NCBI GenBank assembly: GCA_963970005.1
Contig: CAXAMN010022707.1
Span: 670,259 to 734,258, forward strand
DNA length: 64,000 nucleotides
Origin: Durusdinium trenchii
Taxonomy: Eukaryota; Sar; Dinophyceae; Suessiales; Symbiodiniaceae
Direction of reading: 5' to 3'
Part shown: in pieces, positions 9,397-17,011 of the stretch
Position numbering within the stretch: the stretch's first letter is position 1
How the letters are laid out: each line of letters opens with the position of its first letter
The notes under the pieces: generated by a model
Database searches by the model: none
The model's input: the letters and a program-made list of their open reading frames with translations, nothing else
What the model was told of the DNA's origin: nothing
Made by a program: the position numbers and the translations under genes

Positions 9397-10407
9397 GCAG
9401 GCCCTCGCTCCCCGAGCGCGTCCCCGAGTCCAGTCCCGGCTCCCAAGACCAAGAAGCTGCGCACCGTACCACCCCCGGACACTGAGGCAGTACCCTCTCC
9501 AGCGCAGCCCGTGGCGCCCAAGGCAATGCCGCCCTCGGTGGCAGCGACAGCTGCGGCGCCCAAAGCCTCGGAGGTCATTCCACCATGGCGAGCAGCAGCA
9601 GCAGCCGAAGCAACGGAGGCTCCCAGTGACATCTTCGAGATGCCCGAGCCCCCGGCCGCGTTCACACCCAACGTGCACGACCAGCGGTGGGACCGCTTGG
9701 CCACCGTGCGGGGGAAGAGCGCGCAGGCGCCGACCAAAGTGCTGTCCGTCCAAAGTGGCGGCACGTTGTGGTTGGGTGGATTGCCTACGAACAGGTCAGC
9801 ATCAGCCTTTCCATCCGTCACTCTTCAAGTGGCATGCATGCTTGAGGAGCCTTCGCAGCGGGGTGGCATTTGCTTGCAGGGAGCGACCCTGCGTAAGTTC
9901 GCTATCGCCCACCCTGATAGGCGAGACGAGCAATGGCGCGACCTGTTTCCGCTCCTGTGCAATACGTTGTGGGGAGGTGAGGATGTGCTCCTCCACTGCA
10001 TTAGTGGCCGGCATCGCGCGGCGGGTACCGCGTGTGTGATTCGAGCTATTTTGCTCCGGGAGCGCTTTGAAGCAGCTTGGGACTACTTGGCAAGTGTGAG
10101 GGATGTCGACATCCAAGGCTTGCTGAGAGACAGGGCCTTGGGTGGTTGGATCCATGAGACCCTTCGCGCATCTAGTCTGGGCAATGCCTGGCCCCGGCCA
10201 ACCGGATACATCGCGACCGCCCGCAGTCAGCTGCACATCCAGGGCTATGAGGACACTCCCCTCTGCTCACATCGCCAGAGCGGCCAGAAGAGCAAAGGGC
10301 GTTTGGCAAACCCGTCGAAGTGTACCTCGAAGATGGAGGCGATTGCCTGGGGCAGGCCAACATGCCAAGTTTGTGCCAATAGAGCACCAGCCTCCTGGAT
10401 CCCTTGA
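9397..10407 (+). CDS. retroelement phosphatase-like (DSP/PTP) domain
   Basis: The frame is open from the CACTA junction and has no start of its own near the left edge. It is the continuation of the recombinase ORF before insertion. After a Pro/Ala-rich linker comes a domain with LWLGGLPTN, a candidate general-acid HPD (about 9912-9920) and the loop LLHCISGRHRAAG. The last has the C(x)5R signature of cysteine phosphatases (Cys codon 9997-9999, Arg 10015-10017), followed by a helix. The C-terminal tail has LCSH and PTCQVC, a possible zinc site. Cysteine phosphatases act on phosphotyrosine, phosphoserine/threonine or RNA 5' phosphates; which substrate applies here is unknown. Confidence 0.7.
   Translation, partial: AGPRSPSASPSPVPAPKTKKLRTVPPPDTEAVPSPAQPVAPKAMPPSVAATAAAPKASEVIPPWRAAAAAEATEAPSDIFEMPEPPAAFTPNVHDQRWDRLATVRGKSAQAPTKVLSVQSGGTLWLGGLPTNRSASAFPSVTLQVACMLEEPSQRGGICLQGATLRKFAIAHPDRRDEQWRDLFPLLCNTLWGGEDVLLHCISGRHRAAGTACVIRAILLRERFEAAWDYLASVRDVDIQGLLRDRALGGWIHETLRASSLGNAWPRPTGYIATARSQLHIQGYEDTPLCSHRQSGQKSKGRLANPSKCTSKMEAIAWGRPTCQVCANRAPASWIP
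9876..9892 (+). other. AGNRA-loop hairpin in phosphatase ORF
   Basis: GCAGGG pairs with CCCTGC around the loop AGCGA. An extra T-G pair (9875 with 9893) gives 7 bp. Confidence 0.6.
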
Positions 10408-10778
10408 GGAGGCTGTGGCACCTGTTTTCATCTTGTCGCACAGCGACACATAAGAGCAGCTAGCCCCCTTTTGGCGATGGAGTGATCCGTTGCCCGTGGC
10501 GAGCTTGACCAAGACAGCGTGAAAACAGAGTGCAGTCTCATGACAGGGGCATTCGGTGAGGGGGGAGTTTCACCTAGGCGGGTAGGATCTAGGTGCAGGG
10601 AGAATTGACCGAGCCGCAGAAGCATGTCCATGAGGACGTCGTTCGGCCTGTCCCTATGTCTTCCTTCCCCCCCCCGTCTCCGGACTCGTCACGGCCGTAG
10701 TCATTGTGCAGGAGGAGAGGGACTCCTCCGAGCGGGCAGCTTTGGCTTAGGCACGTGGGAAGGGATCCCCGAGACAGC
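10408..10778. other. intergenic leader between phosphatase and Gag ORFs
   Basis: There is no ORF of note. It contains CACCTAG and CTAGGTG as an inverted repeat around 10571-10595, a C9 run near 10671 and the hairpins at 10711 and 10757. If the retroelement is a tandem or permuted insertion, the element boundary would lie here. I see no clear terminal repeat. Confidence 0.5.
10711..10729 (+). other. AGNRA-loop hairpin upstream of Gag ORF
   Basis: GGAGGAG pairs perfectly with CTCCTCC around the loop AGGGA. It lies 49 bases upstream of the Gag ATG at 10779. A second, weaker one (GGGA-AGGGA-TCCC, 10757-10769) lies between. Confidence 0.6.
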
Positions 10779-11939
10779 ATGGCTAGTTCTTTGAGCTTAG
10801 TGCCGAGGGAGTCTTCGAGGATTGAAGATTCTCTGAAGGCGCTAGGCACGAACTTCAGCCTTGACCCTGTTGTTGTGGAAGCCTTGATCAAGACCGGTAT
10901 CTCTAATTTTGAAGAATTTCGATTTTTCTTTGACAGTGAGGGCGCGGTTGAGCCATGGCTCTCAAAGCTGTCGCTTGGGGATGGCAAGATGCTCCAGGTG
11001 TCCCGCTTGCGGCGGGCATGGCACGCCATCACCCTCTATTTCAGGCAAATGGAGCAAGATCGCTCCAAGGTGGCCTCTGATGACCTCGATTCCATGCTTG
11101 GAGAGACCGAGCTGAGGGACACCAAGGTTAGCTTCTGGCGGAGGTACCGCCAACGATTTCCCCCGGAAGTGCATCCGTCTGACTCCACCCTCTCGAGGGT
11201 GAGCCGAGAGATGAGCAAGCGGATGCTGTGCGTGTTCTCCATATGGAAGGTCAAGTCCTTGCAGTTTCAATTGATGACTACGCAGAAGAAGCGCAAACTC
11301 GGCGACAACTTGTTCACTGAGGAAGTTGAAGAAGAAGAGCCGTCTGCCCGTGACACCGAGGCCTATTTGGACAAGTTGCAGACGTTGATGGTGGCGTACG
11401 CCATGGCAGGGGTGGGACCTTTGCCTGCGCCAGGGCCAGGGTTTGATCCCAAAGAAGAATTGACTTTGGGAGCAGACAGCACTCGATTCGCCCAAGTGCC
11501 ACTGGACATCGCGATGCAATATTTCTTTCGAGCGAAACGAGCCACTGCCGCACTCCCTCCAGTCAAACGGCTGGCATGGCTCCAAACCCGTGATGCCGAA
11601 GAACGGGCAGAGTGGACGGCACGCTTTCGGGAAAGCTCTCAGTCGCTCGGCGTCATTATCAAAGAAGTCTACCAAGCGCGAGATGCACACTGGTTGCCGC
11701 CCACACCAGCAGAGCCAGCGTCCACCGCCCCTGGGAAGAGCGCCCCGCCAGCAGCCGCTCCGGCAGCCTCCAAGTTTGCATTGGGGAAATCGATCCAAGG
11801 CAAACAAGTGGCCAGGGTACTCCGTGATGGGACGCTCCTTTGCCAGGCATTCCAGGAAGGATCTTGCAAGAGTAAGGGGGGCAAATGCAAGCTTGGCCAA
11901 CATCGTTGCGGCCACGTTACCAAGAAGGAGCGGGTTTGA
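10779..11939 (+). CDS. retroelement Gag-like protein with CCCH finger
   Basis: The ATG at 10779 (MASSLSLVPRESS) gives 386 residues. The N-terminal third is helical with several Phe and Leu clusters, the middle has an acidic patch (EEVEEEEPS), and a Pro/Ala-rich linker precedes the C-terminus. The last 45 residues carry LCQAFQEGSCKSKGGKCKLG followed by QHRCG, a CCCH-type zinc finger. The same finger type follows the recombinase in this element. A capsid-like region plus a C-terminal zinc finger is the usual Gag design, so RNA binding and particle assembly are the likely role. The frame is intact. Confidence 0.65.
   Translation: MASSLSLVPRESSRIEDSLKALGTNFSLDPVVVEALIKTGISNFEEFRFFFDSEGAVEPWLSKLSLGDGKMLQVSRLRRAWHAITLYFRQMEQDRSKVASDDLDSMLGETELRDTKVSFWRRYRQRFPPEVHPSDSTLSRVSREMSKRMLCVFSIWKVKSLQFQLMTTQKKRKLGDNLFTEEVEEEEPSARDTEAYLDKLQTLMVAYAMAGVGPLPAPGPGFDPKEELTLGADSTRFAQVPLDIAMQYFFRAKRATAALPPVKRLAWLQTRDAEERAEWTARFRESSQSLGVIIKEVYQARDAHWLPPTPAEPASTAPGKSAPPAAAPAASKFALGKSIQGKQVARVLRDGTLLCQAFQEGSCKSKGGKCKLGQHRCGHVTKKERV
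11096..11112 (+). other. AGNRA-loop hairpin in Gag ORF
   Basis: GCTTGG pairs with CCGAGC (6 bp, one G-U) around the loop AGAGA. Confidence 0.5.
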
Positions 11940-12036
11940 ACCATGGGGCAGCAGCTTGCCGCAATACCCCGAAGGCCTGACGGGGCCTTGAAGAGGCAGC
12001 GGCAGCCTCTTCAGGGTCTGTTGAGGATCCGCCGCA

Positions 12037-12057
12037 ATCAGGGGAGGGACCCCTGAT
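12037..12057 (+). other. AGNRA-loop hairpin overlapping a start codon
   Basis: ATCAGGGG pairs perfectly with CCCCTGAT around the loop AGGGA. The ATG of the next ORF (12056-12058) begins inside the 3' arm, so the hairpin would hide or mark the start codon. Confidence 0.7.
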
Positions 12058-13435
12058 GGCCGACCTGATGTCAGGACCCAATGCACCGCTTACCAGAGCC
12101 TTCATCTTTTGCGGCTGGAGATGCATCACCATTGACTGGTTGATCAACCCTCAACATGACCTCGCGCACCCGGAGTTTCAGCAAGAGCTTCACGAGATGT
12201 TGCAGCAAGCCGATTGCATCTGTGCCGCGTTGGACTGTAGCACCAAGTCCCGCGCTCGAGAGATTCCCAGGAAGTTCGAGGACGGCCGACCCGCTCCGAA
12301 ACCCCTGCGGTCAGACGAACACCCCACAGGCCTTCCACACCTCCGAGGGAGTGACCTTCGGCGAGTGACCAAGGACAACCAGGCCTGTGACTTTGTCCTC
12401 CAGGAGATCCAGGAATTGGCCGATCGTGGTGGAGTGTCACTGCGGGAGAATCCGGCGAGGAGCCTCCATTGGGAACTGCCCCGTGAGAAGCAGATGTTGG
12501 CGTCCGGCGATTGGCAGGACACCTGCTACGCAGCCTGTTGCTTCATGGGGGCGCGGTGCAAGCAGCAGAGACTCAGGCACAACATCCAGGAGATCTCCCA
12601 GTGGCCGCCACTCCAATGCCATCACCAGCACGACCCAGACGAGTGGAAGCCCTACACCTTGGATGGGCAGCGAGTCTTCCCTAGCCATGAGGAAGCTGAG
12701 TACACAGCCCCGCTGGCCTTCGCCATTGCGGTGTCCACTAGTTGGTGGGCAGTACGTGTCGGTCGAGCCAAGTTGCGCGTCCCTCGGATGCCGCCGACTG
12801 AGGCTGTGGGCCGCCGGGAGCACTGGCTTCACTATGACCCCCGCTCGATGCGCAGCTGGGCTATGACTCCTTTGGCGATCCAGCTGGGCCTGCGACCAAT
12901 CGACCCGCGCGAGCGTGCACGAGTGCCTCGCGTGCGCCGAGCAGTTGACCTCTTGGTGGATGGCCACCTTCCCGCCAAGTGCATCTACGTAGGGCGAGGG
13001 CATCACAGCCACAAGTTACCCCTGTCGAAATGGTGCTCTCCGTACACCCCAGGACATGATTGTACCGCAGATGAATGGCTTCCTTGCTATGTTGAGTTCA
13101 TCATGTCATCCAAGGCGGCGGAACTCCCAGAGCTGGCGGGCTGCGCCTTAGCCTGTGATTGCCCACATGACAGTGACGTTTGCGAAGCCGATGCGCTGGC
13201 AGGGTTGGTTTTTGACGCCACAGCCCCGGAAGCACCTCGCTACCTGGCAGCGGCAGGCGGGCAAGCCCAGAGGCATCACTCGACAGCATCTCGAGCATTG
13301 CGGTTGGGGGTCATCTCCAGCCGCGGAGTGGCTGCGAGCATCCCAGCACGAGTGGGCCAATTCACCCAAGAAGGCGTTGTCACGTGCTTCCGCCGCCTCT
13401 TCCCAGGTACATGGTTCCAGTCGAAGACCTCCTGA
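12056..13435 (+). CDS. methyltransferase-like protein with DUF4326-like domain
   Basis: The ORF has 459 residues and an intact frame. Residues 18-28 (FCGWRCITIDW) resemble a SAM-binding strand. Residues 57-71 (AALDCSTKSRAREIP) and a later RENPARSLHW resemble the Cys-containing and ENP-type motifs of cytosine-5 methyltransferases, but the canonical PPCQ is absent. Residues about 300-385 read CIYVGRGHHSHKLPLSKWCS, a helix, then AGCALACDCPHDSDVCEADAL. This is the layout of DUF4326 (an IGRG strand, NP-like loop and CxC..CHaD end). DIRS elements are known to carry a Dam-like methylase, so a DNA- or RNA-modifying role is plausible. Catalytic activity cannot be judged from sequence alone. Confidence 0.55.
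   Translation: MADLMSGPNAPLTRAFIFCGWRCITIDWLINPQHDLAHPEFQQELHEMLQQADCICAALDCSTKSRAREIPRKFEDGRPAPKPLRSDEHPTGLPHLRGSDLRRVTKDNQACDFVLQEIQELADRGGVSLRENPARSLHWELPREKQMLASGDWQDTCYAACCFMGARCKQQRLRHNIQEISQWPPLQCHHQHDPDEWKPYTLDGQRVFPSHEEAEYTAPLAFAIAVSTSWWAVRVGRAKLRVPRMPPTEAVGRREHWLHYDPRSMRSWAMTPLAIQLGLRPIDPRERARVPRVRRAVDLLVDGHLPAKCIYVGRGHHSHKLPLSKWCSPYTPGHDCTADEWLPCYVEFIMSSKAAELPELAGCALACDCPHDSDVCEADALAGLVFDATAPEAPRYLAAAGGQAQRHHSTASRALRLGVISSRGVAASIPARVGQFTQEGVVTCFRRLFPGTWFQSKTS
12343..12361 (+). other. AGNRA-loop hairpin in methyltransferase-like ORF
   Basis: CCGAGGG pairs with CCTTCGG (7 bp, one G-U) around the loop AGTGA. Confidence 0.55.
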
Positions 13436-13462
13436 ATCAGGCACCGTTCTGCGAGTTTCCAC

Positions 13463-13477
13463 GCTGGAGAGACCAGC
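13463..13477 (+). other. AGNRA-loop hairpin near start of RT ORF
   Basis: GCTGG pairs with CCAGC around the loop AGAGA. It lies about 80 bases into the RT frame and just after the stop of the previous ORF (13433-13435). Confidence 0.45.
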
Positions 13478-14489
13478 ACGATCTCAAGGCAGATGGACCC
13501 CTGGGACCACATTTGGCTAGCGCAGCTTTGAGGCAGCGGCAACGTCATGCCGAGGGCCAGCAAGCCGGAGCTTTGAGCCATAAAGCCGCCCTACCTCCGC
13601 TTTTGAGTTTTGGGCTGGACCCGGACACCCACTTTCAGCGTGCTTGCCTTCGAAGCCAGGCACCCATCCCGACCGAGCAGTCGCCCCTTCTGGACGATGA
13701 TCTATGGTTTGTGGCTGAACTCTATGCATCACGTTCCGACGACCTACCACGACTCCGCGAGCAGAGCCTAGGCATCTTGAAGGAGCTGAAGCAGCGATGG
13801 AGGAGCGTGGGCGAGCACCTGCGGACTTTCCAAACATCAGCGATTCGGGCAGTCACCCGTTCCAGGGACATCGGACTCACAGCCCTCTTGGTGACCCTAA
13901 CGTCCTGGGCGGATATCACGTACCCTTACGGCTTGGTAGCGGGACTGCCAGCTGTAGGTACGGCACCACCCTACGGGGTCTTTCCGGAGCAGCCAGGTCG
14001 TATCCTCACCATGGAGGACGCGCTCGACGACTGGGAAACCCACAATTACAAGACCCCCGCCTCGCTCAAACCCGGCAGACATGATGCCGTGCTGCTGGAG
14101 CAATCGCTGAACGATGCCGCCCAAGGTTTCTGCTCTGCACCGTTGACCCATGCGCAGCTCCTACGAGAACTACGAGGAGAACCATTCCGCCTCATCCCCC
14201 GATGTGTGATTGTCCAATCCTCGGGCAAAAAGCGGATCATTGACAATGGAGATACAGGAGGCCAGTCTGAGAGGTCTTCGGATTGGAACAAGTTGGTTTT
14301 ATGCTCGCCGCTGCGCCCAGCACAACATGTGGGGGCGGTCGCTTCACTGTTGACAGACAAACAGTGGCACACTCTTACGACTGCTGACGAGTGGCTGTCA
14401 GGAGGGGAAGATTGGCCGAACGCTTATCGGCATTCCCCTATCAGTCAGGCAGAGAGCCGCGGCTGTATCGTCTGCTTCTGGCATGCTGA

Positions 14490-14503
14490 GCGGGGGAACC
14501 CGC
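14490..14503 (+). other. GNRA tetraloop hairpin at RT frame break
   Basis: GCGGG pairs with CCCGC around the loop GGAA. It coincides with the place where the RT reading phase changes. Confidence 0.35.
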
Positions 14504-15122
14504 CTTTCAGGTGTATTCATCCCTCCTCTTCGGCCTTCCGCTCGCGGTTACATCGTTCAATCGGTATTCCCGCCTCATTGAAGCCCTGGGCCGACGGCTT
14601 ACATACAGTCTGGTGTCGCTCTATTTCGATGATGCCCACATCACGGACCTCCAGTCAGGATTCGGCTCCAGCCAACAAGCTTTCTGTCAGTTGAACTCCC
14701 TCTTAGGTACCCCGTTTGCCGAGGAGAAGAAACAGTTGATGCAGCCTACCGGTACCTTTCTGGGCCTTGATCACGACTTTACGAACCTCAGCCGGGGCTT
14801 CGTGACGTTTTGGGCTCGAGATCGATTGATTCAGAAGACAGCTGCGATGATGACCGATGCACAGGCACACAACAGCCTGTCCTCAGGCCAGGCATCCAAG
14901 CTCTACGGCATGCTCAATTTTCTCGAGCAGGGCATGTACGGAAGGTTGGGATGCGCAGGTTTGGCAGCCATTAAAGCACGCCAGACAGAGCGCAACCGCG
15001 ACCTCACTCCAGAGCTTCAGCGCAACTTCGATGTGATTCACTCCATCCTTCGCCATCGACCCTGTCGCGAACTTCCTGTGAGGCCGTCCGAATGTTTGCG
15101 GTTTGTTGTAGCTTCTGACGCA

Positions 15123-15141
15123 GCTTTGGAGGAACCAAAGC
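15123..15141 (+). other. AGNRA-loop hairpin in RNase H
   Basis: GCTTTGG pairs perfectly with CCAAAGC around the loop AGGAA. It sits in the codons of the first RNase H aspartate region. A GTGA tetraloop hairpin (GCCTG/CAGGC) follows at 15242-15255. Confidence 0.55.
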
Positions 15142-15626
15142 AGGGCACAGGAGGATTTTTAATCGTCTGGCACGATCCGGTGGGACCGGTTCGGGAAGCC
15201 TTCATCGCCCACATTTCTCCGGAAGTTTACCAGCTGTGGGAGCCTGGTGACAGGCAGATAGCCCAGTTGGAGATGGTGATGATCATTTATGCCCTCACAT
15301 ATCGGGCGCAGACCTTTCGAGGTCGTCGAGGCATCTGGCTGATCGATAACGTCGCTAGCCTCATGTGTCTGATCCGGGGCCGTTCCCAGTCACCCGATCT
15401 GGAGCGCATGTGTGGTTTGATTCATGTCATGCTGTACGCTTTGCGTACTTGGATGTATTGGGAATACATTCCGTCTAAGAGTAATTGGGCCGACGCCATT
15501 TCAAGACTAGGTTGGTCCGATCCGTGGTGGCGAACCAACGGATTCACCCCTTTTTCCGTCTCTTGCCCTCTCTGCCTTTGGCACCTTCCGCTGCCAGCAG
15601 TGATCCGAGTCGTAGAATTTCTCTAA

Positions 15627-15921
15627 GTGCGTTGGGAGGATTTGAAGTGCATTGGGAGTGGTTTCCGGAGTGACCGGAAGGATACCACAAGGGTCTGATT
15701 GTGTCAGGCCTGCTGATGCAGGTAACCCAACGCAATTATCCTGCTGGACATGGCAGGTTGAAGACCATACTGGCAAGATGACTGAGGAAAAGGGACTGTG
15801 TGCGGACCACCGTAGCTACGAGAGTCAACCTTGGAAAGAAATGTATATATATATTAGAGCGACTGTATATTTTTATGTTATAAATCATCCCAGTTGAATC
15901 AAGTTGAATCCAAGGTGAGCA
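15627..15921 (+). other. 3' region of the retroelement
   Basis: This non-coding region follows the RNase H stop and ends AT-rich with a TATATATA run near 15845. From about 15907 the sequence aligns again with TIR-like copy 2 (AATCCAAGGTGAGC against AATCCAAGGCGAGC at 37441). The right end of the retroelement therefore lies between about 15700 and 15906. No polyA tail is visible. Confidence 0.5.
15662..15680 (+). other. AGNRA-loop hairpin in retroelement 3' region
   Basis: TTTCCGG pairs with CCGGAAG (7 bp, one T-G) around the loop AGTGA, 35 bases after the RNase H stop. Confidence 0.6.
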
Positions 15922-15957
15922 CTTGGATGCCCGTCGTGGTTGCTAAGCCTCTGTCTC
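15922..15957 (+). repeat. left terminal inverted repeat, 15.7-kb element
   Basis: It starts CTTGGATGCCCGTCGTGG and is complementary to 31632-31667 with one mismatch (G for A). Confidence 0.92.
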
Positions 15958-16280
15958 GATTGAACCTGTTTACATAAACGCCGGAACCATGGTTACAATT
16001 GAGGCAACCATGGGTTATCAGATTTATAAACATGGTTAAGATGTCCAACCACACTGTCCTGTTTACTAAAAAAGTTAGGTTTTTGATAAATGGTTGGCAA
16101 ACCTGCTAACTATTTATTAGATGGAAAATACTTTTTTAATAGTGTTTAGCCCATTTCACTTGAAGTGGGCTAATCGCGTTGGCTTGTTTAGCGCACTTAG
16201 CTAAACGTGACTGTCTTGTTTACACAACAAAGATAAACGACTTCGGCCTACTCATAAGTAGGTTTATAACCGTGCCAAAA
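15958..16280. repeat. left subterminal repeats with hairpin
   Basis: AT-rich DNA with repeated GTTTA, TAAACATGG and CACTTAGCTAAAC motifs, of which the last also occurs near the right end (inverse complement, about 31568-31580). TTAGCCCA and TGGGCTAA near 16146-16173 form a hairpin enclosing CACTTGAAGTG. These are probable transposase-binding sites. Confidence 0.65.
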
Positions 16281-17011
16281 TTGTGTTTTTTTGGTCCGTG
16301 GGATCGTTTTTTTTTGGATTTTGCTGGCCGTGGAAAGTGTTTGTCGGCGCGCGCGATCGGTTTTTTCAATTTCCGGGCCGCGCTCGATCATAAACATATC
16401 AAGCTGGATCGGTTGCATGCGCTTCATTCCATGGAAAGGGGAGCTGTACCTTTGTACAGTTAGGTTTCGAATTGCTAGCAGTATAGGGAAATCTTGGGAC
16501 ACACATATTCAATTTTTGAAGTCTCTGACAATGTGTTTCTAGCGTGCACAATATACAAGGTCATGAAACCGTGCACTCCACACCGATCGCCGGCCCAATG
16601 CACCCACTGGTTCGTGAACGTTGGCGACATCGAGATTGATGAGGCGCGCCTTCCAATTTGCTTGATTCTTTTCTGTCCTGACTTGCTTGAAGAATGTCTT
16701 AGGGAAGATGTCATTTTCTAAATCCTGTATATATATATGCACATGTCCTCATTTGATTGCCACAGTTGCGAAACCGTTTGCTCGCGCAAGAAGTCCTGTA
16801 GTTTTGAAAGAAAACGTCCTGAAACGTGGATTGGGTTGCACTTGACAGGGCATCAAACAGTTTCATTTTGAACGGAAACGTTGAAGACAATGAGCGCAGG
16901 GTGTTGGACAAACACTCGCAACCTTTGCATGAGTGCAGGGCATGCGTTTGCAGCTCGCCGACTTATAGTTTTGGGATCAAAGAGTTGCAAGGAACGCTCA
17001 TTGTGTGAACC
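16281..17011. other. leader region of the 15.7-kb element
   Basis: I recognise no gene. Around 16848-16880 there is a degenerate copy of a unit (TTGACAGGGCATC, then GAACGGAAACGTTG) that is duplicated at 30.11-30.25 kb before the second transposase block, so both ends of the element share this sequence. Confidence 0.45.

Larger units (their letters stand above)
13384..15626 (+). pseudogene. reverse transcriptase / RNase H, one frame break
   Basis: The frame opens inside the end of the preceding ORF, whose stop it overlaps by about 50 bases in another phase. RT features: RLIPRCVIVQSSGKKRIIDN, then LVLCSPLRPAQHV, GGEDWPNAYRHSP (motif A region), LLFGLPLAVTSFNRYSR (motif B region) and SLYFDDAHITD (YxDD-type box, near 14625), then LGTPFAEEKKQ. 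Between 14490 and 14511 the reading must change phase by one base to join these parts. RNase H follows, with ASDAALEE, QLEMVMI, IWLIDN and NWADAISR supplying the acidic residues. The type is that of DIRS elements, not LTR or LINE RTs. The single shift makes this copy defective unless it is a sequence error. Confidence 0.85.
5481..15720 (+). mobile_element. tyrosine-recombinase retroelement (DIRS-like), about 10.2 kb
   Basis: The reverse transcriptase, RNase H and tyrosine recombinase are all encoded on one strand, which defines a YR (DIRS/Ngaro-type) retrotransposon. No LTRs, DDE integrase or LINE endonuclease is visible. The ORF order is zinc-binding protein, YR-CCCH finger-phosphatase domain, Gag-like, methyltransferase/DUF4326, RT-RNase H. 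In classical DIRS elements the YR lies downstream of RT, so this order is unusual; it could be native or could reflect a circularly permuted or tandem insertion. The copy is defective, with one in-frame stop, two frame breaks and a nested transposon. I could not find split direct repeats or an internal complementary region by eye. A family of AGNRA-loop hairpins runs through it. Confidence 0.8.

Noticed and set aside
10962-12086. 374-residue open frame on the minus strand
   Set aside because: It lies opposite the intact Gag-like ORF, whose zinc finger and composition are convincing; the antisense frame has no motif and is a GC-driven shadow.
15922-16280. Origin or telomere-like AT-rich sequence
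   Set aside because: The same motifs occur inverted at the other end of the 15.7-kb unit, so they are subterminal repeats of the transposon.
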